64,000 nt of DNA from Micromonospora sp. Llam0 (lineage in GTDB: Bacteria > Actinomycetota > Actinomycetes > Mycobacteriales > Micromonosporaceae), in the NCBI RefSeq assembly GCF_003751085.1, contig NZ_RJJY01000001.1, positions 6,138,001 through 6,202,000 of the forward strand, in the 5' to 3' direction. Shown here in pieces: positions 35,101-43,600 of the stretch. Position 1 is the first letter of the stretch, and the number at the start of each line of letters is the position of its first letter. The notes under the pieces were generated by a model that saw nothing but the letters and a program-made list of their open reading frames with translations, was not told the origin of the DNA and did no database searches. The position numbers were made by a program, and so were the translations under genes.

Positions 35101-35418
35101 ATGCCCACCCCGGTCATCGACCCGACCGAGCGCCACCCCGACGACATCGCCGACGCCACGGCGTACCGATCTGCCGACCCCGTCTGGGTGTGGCCGCCGC
35201 GCGCTGAGCAGTGGCGACCCGGCGTCGTCGACACCAACTCACACCTCGCGCTGCTCGTGAGATACCAACTGCCTGGCGGAGGAACCAGCGTCGACTCCCT
35301 CCTCCCGCGCAACGTCATGGCCCGAGCCGAGCCTGCAGACGTTGACGGCACCGACAGCCTTCCGATCCGGCCACGCAACCTCGGCCCTATACCCATGCGA
35401 TCCGCAGCTTCAGCGTAA
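35101..35418 (+). CDS. Small hypothetical protein
   Basis: 105 aa. ATG at 35101 gives a better spacing (5 bases) to AGGAG than the adjacent ATG at 35098. 'DPVWVWPPRAEQWRPGVVDTNSHLALLVRYQLPGGGTSVDSLLP' looks like a small beta-barrel. No recognised family. It precedes another small gene in the same direction by 29 bp. Confidence 0.6.
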   Translation: MPTPVIDPTERHPDDIADATAYRSADPVWVWPPRAEQWRPGVVDTNSHLALLVRYQLPGGGTSVDSLLPRNVMARAEPADVDGTDSLPIRPRNLGPIPMRSAASA

Positions 35419-35447
35419 ACAGCGATCTCCGACACGAAAGGACGACT

Positions 35448-35819
35448 GTGGACAACCATCCTCGAGTAGCGCTCGATATCATCGAGGACCCGCACCCGGA
35501 CTGGTGCGAATTGACCGAGTGCACTGCTGGCGGGCCAAGTGAGTTCCACCCCGAGTTGTCACCGCCGGCCCACTGGGGTCGCCGCTACGCTTGCAACCCG
35601 CAACCGGGGCGGTACCCGACTGAAGTGACCCTCCAACTCGTTCGATTTGTCGATGACCCGCCGCGAACCGATTTCGTTCGTATCGAGTTGGGGAGTTTCG
35701 AGGAGAGGCGGTCGCACTACGTACGCCTCGTCCAGGGCGAGATGATGCGCGACGCTCTCACCACCGTCCTCGCTCAGGCGCGCGCCACTAACCCGGCGAG
35801 AACAACGTCTGTCGGGTAG
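35448..35819 (+). CDS. Small hypothetical protein (DUF6907-like)
   Basis: 123 aa from a GTG with GAAAGGACG upstream. 'DPHPDWCELTECTAGGPSEFHP' contains a conserved-looking Cys pair, followed by beta strands ('EVTLQLVRFVDDPPRTDFVRIEL') and a C-terminal helix. The arrangement resembles the DUF6907 proteins found in actinomycete accessory DNA. The function is unknown and the family assignment is tentative. Confidence 0.6.
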   Translation: MDNHPRVALDIIEDPHPDWCELTECTAGGPSEFHPELSPPAHWGRRYACNPQPGRYPTEVTLQLVRFVDDPPRTDFVRIELGSFEERRSHYVRLVQGEMMRDALTTVLAQARATNPARTTSVG

Positions 35820-35964
35820 AAATCCTCCGGTGCATAAGAGTCGATCGAGACACCTGCCGCCGAGCCGGCGTACCCGACACGCCTGTCCCCTACCCGTCGG
35901 CAGCCTGTCCGACGACGACCGGTCGTGGGCGGAGCGAGCCGCAGGCACTTTGGTTGCGTAGCGG

Positions 35965-36204
35965 TCAGTCCGGCGCACTGTTGACGTAGACGCCTCGGCC
36001 TTGGTGGCCTTGAAGGACGCCGCGTTCCTGGAGACGGGCGAGGGCTTGGCGGACGGTGGGTGCTGAACATTCGTACTGTTCGCGGAGTTCCGAAGTGGAT
36101 GGGATCTTGTCGCCGGGTTTGAGGTCGCCGGTGGCGATGGCGGTCTCGATGTCGCGCATGATCCGCCGGAAGACCGGCTCAGCGGGCTGGGAGGGGGTCG
36201 GCAC
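35965..36204 (-). CDS. Short GntR-family regulator
   Basis: 79 aa from the GTG at 36204, preceded by GAGGAG. Only the winged HTH is present ('VFRRIMRDIETAIATGDLKPGDKIPSTSELREQYECSAPTVRQALARLQERGVLQGHQGRGVYV'), with no ligand domain. This is normal for the short GntR proteins of actinomycete mobile or accessory DNA. It diverges from the truncated lipoprotein gene at 36506; the region between contains three copies of an 18-bp motif. Confidence 0.85.
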   Translation of the reverse strand: MPTPSQPAEPVFRRIMRDIETAIATGDLKPGDKIPSTSELREQYECSAPTVRQALARLQERGVLQGHQGRGVYVNSAPD

Positions 36205-36253
36205 GGCAGGCTCCTCGCGTAGGTGAAGCCATCGCATCACGCCCTGACCTGTG

Positions 36254-36301
36254 TTGGCAAGTAAGTCAAGTGCTCCCGTGTCGACTTGTCTTACTTAGCA
36301 A
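36254..36301. promoter_or_regulatory. Large inverted repeat: putative GntR operator pair
   Basis: Arms TTGGCAAGTAAGTCAAGT (36254-36271) and ACTTGTCTTACTTAGCAA (36284-36301) are inverted copies matching at 15 of 18 positions, with a 12-base spacer. They lie 50-97 bp upstream of the GntR start. A third, direct copy of the motif is at 36484-36501. Confidence 0.6.
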
Positions 36302-36483
36302 TCTAGGTTTTCGGTCTGGTTAGAGGTGCCTCCTCGCGTAGGGGCTGAGGCGGGACACCTCTGCCAGGGCCTGCCCTCCTGCACCTGGGCGTCCCCCGTC
36401 GTCGAGGACGGGAGGGCAGGCCATCCCACTCTGCCCTGCTGCGGCTTCCTGATGTCCGCGCCCTTCGTTCATCCCGACACGTA
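36302..36483. other. Intergenic DNA between the GntR operators, no gene
   Basis: Part of a ~300-bp region (36205-36505) without a gene. Apart from the repeats annotated on both sides it contains 'GGGGCTGAGGCGGGACACCTCTGCC' -like Pro-poor low-information sequence and no credible reading frame. Confidence 0.5.
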
Positions 36484-36501
36484 TTGCTAAGTAAGCGAGG
36501 T
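36484..36501. promoter_or_regulatory. Third copy of GntR operator-like motif
   Basis: TTGCTAAGTAAGCGAGGT repeats the first 12 bases of the 36284-36301 arm exactly (TTGCTAAGTAAG on the opposite strand). It ends four bases before the start codon of the substrate-binding lipoprotein, which suggests that the GntR protein also controls that gene. Confidence 0.5.
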
Positions 36502-36505
36502 CTTG

Positions 36506-36881
36506 ATGGTCCGTACGATCACTCGCCGCCGGCTACTCGCCGGTGGTGCCGTTGTCGCGGCTGGGGTAGCTGCCTCGGCTTGCGGTCGGTTGCCCGCTCC
36601 CGGCCCCGCCGCTGTGCAGAAGGTCACGGTGTTGACGGGTGCCGGGTTCCAGGGGCGGGAAGCGCCGCTGCTGGTGGCGCGGGCGCAGGGTTGGTTCCGC
36701 GACGAGGGCCTGGCCATGGAGGTGCTGCCGGGCAAGGGGTCGGGCGAGAACCTGAAGCTGCTGGCGGCCGGGCAGGTCGACGTGGCGACGCTCGATGTGA
36801 ACGCCGCGATGATCGAGGCCAGCACATCCGGCGGCATCCGGGACTTCCGGCTGACATCGGTGCTGCACCAGCGGAACCTGG
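36506..36881 (+). pseudogene. ABC-type substrate-binding lipoprotein (NMT1/TauA-like), truncated
   Basis: ATG at 36506. The twin-Arg lipoprotein signal 'RRRLLAGGAVVAAGVAASAC' is followed by 'KVTVLTGAGFQGREAPLLVARAQGWFRDEGLAMEVLPGKGSGENLKLLAAGQVDVATLDVNAAMIEA', the N-terminal lobe of nitrate/taurine/thiamine-precursor-type binding proteins (full length ~330 aa). After 'LTSVLHQRNLG' the sequence becomes that of a minus-strand transposase, so about 200 residues are missing. No permease or ATPase genes follow. Confidence 0.8.
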
Positions 36882-37761
36882 GGTGCTCACGCCGCCATTC
36901 GGCCACCGCGTAGGGAACGTCGGCGATACGGGCGCCGAGGATGAACGACAACCCGGCGTCCTCGATCGCGCGTTGGTTGGCCGCCGAGATCATCCCCGCG
37001 TCGGCCACGACCGTCACGTCGGGGAGCCGGTGCGCGTCCATGAACGACCGGATGGTCGGCACCATCGTCAACGTCTCTGCCTTGTTGCCCTCGAACGCCT
37101 CGACCATCAGCGGGAACCCGCCGGCGTCGGTCAGCAGCCCGATCGTGATCTGCGGTTCGAGACGGCGTTGCTTGGAGAACCCGGACTCGCGGAACCCGTC
37201 ACCGGCGTCGGTCTCGAAGTACAGGGTCGACACGTCGTACAGCACCAACGACGCCGGTCCCAGCCGGGCGTGCGCCGCGCACGCCGCCGACAGACGCTGA
37301 CGCCAACCGGCCTTGGCGTACTGCGGCAGGCGACGGTTCACCGTCGGATACGACACCGCGTCGACACCGACCTCGTCCAGGACCCGCAGGCTGTCCTGCT
37401 TACTGGTCGGCTCGATGATCCGGGCCAGGACCAGCTGCCGGAACACCTCGTCACCGCCGGCCGCCTCAGCGAACCCGAGCTGGTCGTAGCCGCGGCACAA
37501 CGCGTCCCACAGGTGCCCCATCCGCGAGCTGGTGATCTCCAACGGGCCGCCCGCGTCCGGACTGTCGTCCAGCCCCAGGTCCAGCTCGCCCTGACCCGCC
37601 GCCAACCGCTGCCGCGCGACCGACTTCAACACCGCGAGCTACGTCTCGTCGTGCGCCGACCCGATGTGTTCGATATCGCGTGATCCCCGCCGCGAGGAGT
37701 GCACGATCTGCACGGCCCTCGCACCCGAAGCCGTCTTCACAGTGCGGACGTACGGTGACAC
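36882..37761 (-). pseudogene. IS1634-type transposase, truncated and with a nonsense codon
   Basis: The frame starts at a GTG (37761: MSPYVRTVKTASGARAVQIV). It is broken by a TAG at 37639-37641 in 'SAHDET*LAVLKS', where related transposases have Glu, and then continues through 'RIIEPTSKQDSLRVLDEVGV', 'LVLYDVSTLYFETD', 'VTVVADAGMISAANQ' to 'AEWRREHP'. At ~36882 it meets the lipoprotein gene, so the C-terminal part with the last catalytic Glu is gone together with that end of the element. The other terminus (probably near 37.8 kb) was not recognised. It is a dead remnant. Confidence 0.82.
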
Positions 37762-37906
37762 ACCTGACAGCCTAGACGCCACGGTTTAGTGCACACCCAC
37801 CACACCAAAACCCCAGGTCAGCGACCTACAACCCGCCAAAACCCAGCCCCGTGATAAGAGTCAGGTTTGACGTGCCGTTGTTGATCGATGAATGATCTGG
37901 TCTGGC

Positions 37907-39124
37907 CTAGAACAAGCCTTCCATATTTTCCATGCGGTCTCGCTCCAGTGAGCTGCGGAAGACCCACTCTTGGAATTCCTCGACGTCGGCCGATCGGGAG
38001 GTCAGAAGGTCCGCGAATTCTTTGTCGAACCTGACGTCCAGCCCTTCGTTGATCCAGATCATGCCGATCTCGGTGGCTCCGGATTCCAGCCACCCATCCA
38101 CGCGATCGAGCTCAGAGCAGATCGAGGTAAATCCGTCCACGCCGGCAGGAGTGAAGTCGAACGTCGGACTGTCGCGCACGTCGCTCATCGTCAGCGGCAG
38201 CGCCCCGAGGCCAGGAAAGAAGACCGAGATTGTGGAGCCGGCTTTATCGAATCCGCCGTGCGAGTACGGATTCCGATAGTATTCCACGATGGCGTGTATG
38301 GTGTCGTAGTGGCCCTTGGCAACACGGTCTTTCATATCGAACACCTTCTGGAACTTTGCACTCCAGCGATCGCCGATGAATTTCTTGATCTCTGTTCCCG
38401 GCGGAAGGCCGCCAATAAAAGGCAGAAGCAGCACCAGGACGTGCTCCAGCCAACTGGTGTAGGCGGTGACCATAGCGAAGGTATTGTAGAAGCCGGTCAC
38501 CTGCCTGAAGAGGGGGCCCTTTACCGACTGGCGCATCATGCCTGGCCGCCCCGGGACCGGCTCCGGTGGCGTGGCTTGAGGTGGAGTACTGAATTCCTCA
38601 AAGGCCCGATCTCGGAAGTATTTGTACATCCCGCGCAGGCGTGGGGCCTGGTTGGTAATAGCGAACTCGCCAGCCGCCATAAGGAGTTCAATCCTGGGAC
38701 TGAGCAGACTCTTCTCAACGATCTGTTGCGCCTTCTTCAGTCGGCTCACAATACGCCGGGACGCCTGCAAAGCCTCCTTCTCGGCGGACCCTGGTCGGCG
38801 TCCGACGTAAAGCCTTAACCCGTACTTCTGGAGGCTCAGTGCGCATTCGGATCCCTCGAAGGTGAAGATGTACTCCCAAGCAACCTTATCGCCAGGCCCC
38901 ATGTTCTGGGCGCCGGCCAGCGCCAGAACAAAACGCGGCAAAAGTGGCACAGGGAGGTCTTTGGGATCGACAGGAAACCTGAAGTGCTCCCCTCCTGTTT
39001 TCCACACGAGGCTCGCCGGCTCTGCCGGCGCCGCGCCAAATCCCTTGAGCGCCAATCTGATTCGCCTCAGGAGATCTGCAACCGCGTCCTTTTCAGCTTC
39101 GGTTGCGTTACCCTCTTCTGCCAT
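37907..39124 (-). CDS. Putative HEPN-type protein, third gene of the Mokosh-like locus
   Basis: 405 aa from the ATG at 39124; a TTG at 39160 is an alternative. It is soluble and looks less GC-rich by eye than its neighbours. I recognise no named family. The central helical part (about 200-290) ends in 'DTIHAIVEYYRNPYSHGG', where R284-N-P-Y-S-H289 matches the R-[NDH]-x3-H active-site motif of HEPN ribonucleases, in the usual position at the end of a long helix and followed by Gly-Gly. The gene lies 66 bp downstream of the PLD-like gene in the same direction, so co-transcription is likely. An RNase effector role is inferred from one motif only. Confidence 0.55.
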   Translation of the reverse strand: MAEEGNATEAEKDAVADLLRRIRLALKGFGAAPAEPASLVWKTGGEHFRFPVDPKDLPVPLLPRFVLALAGAQNMGPGDKVAWEYIFTFEGSECALSLQKYGLRLYVGRRPGSAEKEALQASRRIVSRLKKAQQIVEKSLLSPRIELLMAAGEFAITNQAPRLRGMYKYFRDRAFEEFSTPPQATPPEPVPGRPGMMRQSVKGPLFRQVTGFYNTFAMVTAYTSWLEHVLVLLLPFIGGLPPGTEIKKFIGDRWSAKFQKVFDMKDRVAKGHYDTIHAIVEYYRNPYSHGGFDKAGSTISVFFPGLGALPLTMSDVRDSPTFDFTPAGVDGFTSICSELDRVDGWLESGATEIGMIWINEGLDVRFDKEFADLLTSRSADVEEFQEWVFRSSLERDRMENMEGLF

Positions 39125-39190
39125 GCCTCGGAATATCGGTGATCCAAGCTGGACGGTCAACCCAATAATCTGCGTCTCTCGCTGCTTTTC

Positions 39191-40621
39191 TTAACGCCTG
39201 GTGGGAGTGCCGGCCCGGGCGATCAGTTCAGCGTAGCGGTTGTACTGCTCGTCGACGTGCGTCTTCTCGCGTACCAGCGTCCCTTCCTCGGGACGGTACG
39301 TGCGCGTGGGCTGGTCGCGGAAGGAGAGCCAGTCGAAGCCGCTGTTCACCCACGTATCGTCGAAGATCAGGATGTTCGGCTGCGGTTCGGGGATGTGGGC
39401 CACAGTGAGGCGATCGTATCGGCGTGCGAGCCTACATAGCCGGGTGACGGCGTCTCTGTCGTTGTGTGCGATGTCCTGGCCGAGGCCGTAGCCGATGTGG
39501 GCGGTCAGGTCCGACCTGCGCAGCATCATTTCCAGTTTGGCCATGAAGTCGTCGGTGATGACGGCATCACGCACCCACGGCGCGGCAAGCAGGAATCTGT
39601 TCCGTGCTGTCTCCAGCGCCGTCGTCAGCAGTTCTCGGTGTTCGAACAGCGGCACGCAGCGCACGGTCATGGTGTCGAGTTCAGCGCGGGCCGTGACGCT
39701 ATCGTGCTGCCGGGCCCCTGGCGACGTGTGGGCGTGCGCAAGGTCGTCTGCTGGCGGCGGGTTGTCGGCCCGGCGCTGTAGGCCGCGGACAACATCGTAG
39801 GGTGCGCGTTGTTTGCGCAGCGGTGCGGGCAGGTCTGGTTCGCCGACCGCCGGCGCTATCTGGATCCTGGTTCGTTCCAGTCCTCCGACGTGGTGGAGTG
39901 CGCTGTCGTGGGGCTCGCTGAGTGTGTCGTCGACAATGATGTTGAAGCGCTGGTCGTCGGCCGTGTCGGACACGTACACCAGCAACACGGCAGGCAGGTA
40001 GAGCCTCGGCTGGCGGGTGACCGCCTCGACGCTGAGCACTTCGACCGCAGGCCGGCCGTCGTCGTGCTGGGCTTGCTCGAGCAGCAGGTTTAGCATCCGG
40101 GGCGTGACATCGCCGGTGGCCACGTCGCCGGTACGTGCGGAAGGCAGTAGCAGCATGCCCTGCGCTTCGGCGTCGGCGCGGGTAATCAGGTCAGACCTGC
40201 CGTGTGGAATCGGCTTCCAGAGCAGCCGGTCGAAGGCCCGCTGGTGTTCGGTGCGCTGCGGCGTAGTTGTTGACAGTTCCTCGACGGCGCGCTTGCCGCT
40301 GTAGCTGAGCAGGACCTTGTGCCCGCCGAGGCTGTCCGGGCGGTATTCGACGGTTTCGGCTGACAACTGGCGAGCGACGGCGTCAGAGACGGTCGGGGTG
40401 TCAATGCCGAGTATGGCCGCCATGTTGTCGATCTTGTGGATGCCGTAGCCGGCCAGGCGCAGCACGAACTCGTCGACCAAGGGAAGTGGCTTGCGCTCCT
40501 GCGCTAGCACGTCAAGGGTGAGCAGAGACACCGGCACGGCCACTTCACCGGCGTAGGCCAACTCGTAGCCCGGGTGCTGCTCGCTGTAGCGGCGCGCGGC
40601 GATGACGGTGGCGTCAGCCAT
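39191..40621 (-). CDS. mkoB: PLD-like protein, Mokosh MkoB-like
   Basis: 476 aa, ATG overlapping the kinase-helicase stop by 8 bp. The N-terminal ~110 residues contain a winged-helix-like stretch ('GYGIHKIDNMAAILGIDTPTVSDAVARQL'). The C-terminal ~150 residues have a phospholipase-D fold: 'RNRFLLAAPWVRDAVITDDFMAKLEMMLRRSDLTAHIGYG' and 'NILIFDDTWVNSGFDWLSFRD'. In active members the latter reads H-x-K-x4-D ... S-F-N-W; here the His and Lys positions read Gln and Asn ('QPNILIFDD') and the Asn reads Asp. The HKD site therefore looks inactive. Partner of the gene upstream. Confidence 0.75.
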   Translation of the reverse strand: MADATVIAARRYSEQHPGYELAYAGEVAVPVSLLTLDVLAQERKPLPLVDEFVLRLAGYGIHKIDNMAAILGIDTPTVSDAVARQLSAETVEYRPDSLGGHKVLLSYSGKRAVEELSTTTPQRTEHQRAFDRLLWKPIPHGRSDLITRADAEAQGMLLLPSARTGDVATGDVTPRMLNLLLEQAQHDDGRPAVEVLSVEAVTRQPRLYLPAVLLVYVSDTADDQRFNIIVDDTLSEPHDSALHHVGGLERTRIQIAPAVGEPDLPAPLRKQRAPYDVVRGLQRRADNPPPADDLAHAHTSPGARQHDSVTARAELDTMTVRCVPLFEHRELLTTALETARNRFLLAAPWVRDAVITDDFMAKLEMMLRRSDLTAHIGYGLGQDIAHNDRDAVTRLCRLARRYDRLTVAHIPEPQPNILIFDDTWVNSGFDWLSFRDQPTRTYRPEEGTLVREKTHVDEQYNRYAELIARAGTPTRR

Positions 40622-43600
40622 TGCTCGCGTCTCCGATCTTGCAGGTGGCTCCGTTGCGGCGGATGTGGGTCAGCACCTTGCTCAGGGGGCCGGGCGTCGA
40701 CTCGCAGAACGGTGCGTCGCCGACTATGACGAGGCCGTACCGGGAACGGGACAGGGCGACGTTGATGCGCCGCCAGTGCCGCGGTCCGAGGAACCCGAAG
40801 TTGCGTTGGTCGTTGCTGCGGACCACGGAATAGAAGGTGACGTCGGCTTCGCGTCCCTGGACGGCGTCGACGGTGTTGACCTCGATTTCGAGGTGGTTCG
40901 ACGGCGGTCCGGCCACCGCCCGGCGAAGCTCGTCCATCTGCTTCCTGTAGGCGGTCAGCACAAGCACGCGCAGGGGTTTGCTGTCGGGCGGTCTGATGAG
41001 CTGCTTGGCCAGCGCGCTGCGCAGGGTGTTGATCGCGCGACGGATGATGCGCACCTCGCAGTGGTTGACCACGCTGGTGCCGTCTTGCCGTTCGTGCCGG
41101 TCGGACATTGCGCCGGTGTCCAGCCACGTGACCGGCTTGTACATAAGTTCCCAACCGGGCAGCGTGCGCGTTGACTTCGACATGAGCTGGCCGTCGTAGA
41201 AGCAGGCGGAGATGAGGTCGCCGATGCCAGCATGCATCCGGTACTGATGGGTGAGCCTGTGCTTGGCGGCGGCGGGCGCGTGGTCCAGCAGCCGCCGGAA
41301 GAGGCTCTGCTCGACGTCGGCACGGTCGAGGTCGTGGCGCTGCATCAGCTCGGGGTGGTCAAGGACCTCTTCCTGCATTGGCGGAAGCTGGTTGGGGTCG
41401 CCCACCAGTACCCACCGCTTGGACCTTGACAAGGGCACAAGCGTCTCGGTGGCGGTTGCCTTGGATGCCTCGTCCAGGATGCACAAGTCGAATTTGAGGT
41501 CTCGGACGGCTGGGTGCGACAAGAACCCCAGACAGGTGCCGGCGACCACTCGCGAAGCCCGGAGGACTACGCCCTCGAGTTCCCGTCCCGATTCGATCCG
41601 CTGGAACCACTCGGCCTGCAACGCCAGCAGCCCGACGAGCTTGCGTAACTGCTCATCGTCCCCAACGACAGCGTCGAACGCGTCACGGGCGATCTCTTGG
41701 GTTAGCTCCTGCGGCAGTTCCAGGTCCCCGCCCAAGGCACTGTTGGCGCGCTCGCGCAGCTCGTCGGCCCGCTCGCTGAGCGCCTGCAACCGTTCGTTGA
41801 GCGAGGCTGTCTGCGAGGCGCTGTCCTGCTCGCCGAAGTCGGGCAGTTGTCCGGTGGAGCCGCTGGGGTTGACGGCGAGCGTGTCAAGCCGGGCTCGGGT
41901 GCTTTCGAGGTCACGGAGTGCCTCGGCTAGTTCGCGGATCGCCGCCGCGCCCTCCACATGACCCAAGTCCACACCTACGTCACGGGCGCGCTTTCTCAGC
42001 TCCGCTGCGGCCCGCTGTCGAACCTGACGGACCATCGGCGGCACCTTCTGTTCGAGCAGGTGCCGGCGGGCTTCAGGGGCGATGCGCGGGTCGTCGTCCT
42101 TGCCGAGCCGAACGAGATGGCTTACTCCGGCTTCGGCGAGGCGGACCAGCGCGTTGTCGACCGCGACATGGGTCTGGCTGACCAGCAGGATCTGAGCGTC
42201 AGGCTTGCGGGCCAGTTCCTGCTGTACGAGTTCGGCGATGAAGCTGGTCTTGCCGGTGCCGGGCGGTCCTTCCAGCAGGAAGAAGCCGGGCGGTCCTTCC
42301 AGCAGGAAGAAGTCGGGGCCGCCCAAGGCCGCGGCGACTGCGGTCTTCTTGTCGTCGTCAAGCGCCGTGCCAAACCATGATCTGAGCGCGCGTGGGGCCG
42401 GGGCGCCGATGCGGGTGGGGTCGAGCAGCAGTTGGCGCAGCTGTGGGCGGACCGAGATCCCGGCCCGGACGTTGACCACGGCGTCGCGCTGTCGTCGCAA
42501 GGCCGCAGCGGTGGGCCCAATGTGCAGCACGAGTTCACCGGTGCTGGGCAGGCCCTTGACTTTCCGCGAATACGCGACCGTGATGATCAGATCTTCCTGC
42601 TCGACGACGATGCCAGGACCGCCGACGAGCCGGCCTGCTGGTCTGCGGCAAACCCGTTCCTGGCCCAGGATGTCGGATTCAGGACGGTGGCGCAGGTAGA
42701 ACTTCACGCGCCGGCCGTCGACGTCGATCGACTTGTACTCCAGCGGGGTTTCCCGCTCGAGTTCCAGGTTCTCCTTCGCGTCCAGCAGGGCGATCCACTT
42801 GTCGAACATGATGTTCTCGGCCTGACGGTGCTTTTCGTCGTCAAGGCGGATGTAGTGGTCGTCGAGCCCGGCGAGGATCATCTCCTTGGTCTCAAGCGCT
42901 GCCGCGGGCGGCTGGGGGCGCGAAGTCCACTTGATCTGATCGCCGACCGGCCACCCGCGCCTGCGAACGCTTTCGAGGACCGGGTCCGCGGCGTCGTTGA
43001 CCTTGGTCACGACGAACTCGGGGCGGTCGTTCACAACGGCGAGCCGCAGACGGCGCTCGCTGCCGATCAGCTCCAGCGTGTCGACTGACACGTGGCCCGC
43101 GGGGTCGGTGTAGCGGACGAGATGGCTGCCGTGGGCCAGTTCGCGAGATAGCGCCTGCTCGATGGCGTCGGCGTCGCGGTCGAGCGGGGGCGTAGCGAGG
43201 CGTCTGGCCGCTTCGTCGCTGACTCGCAGTTGGGCCTGGCGGACGTAGGTCGAGAATCTGCGCTGGCGGCCAGACTGGATCTCGCGCAGCCTGCTTCGCA
43301 GGACGACTGCGTTCTGCGGTCGGGCTTGCGGGTCCTGGCTCATGCACTCTTCGAGCAGTGCGTGAACCTGCGGCGGCACATCGATGTCGGCCAGCGCTGT
43401 CTTGATGTCGGGATAGTCGTCGAACGGGCCGCTGGTTAGGCAGCGCAACGCGGTTGCGGCGAAGCCCCACACGTCCCGGCTTTGACTGGCCATGCCCTGC
43501 CGGTCCGGCGGGGCATACGGACGCGAGAAGTGCTCAACTACCGTGACCTCCGCGACCATCTGACTGCGGATCTTGCTGATGCCGAAATCAGCAAGCTTGG

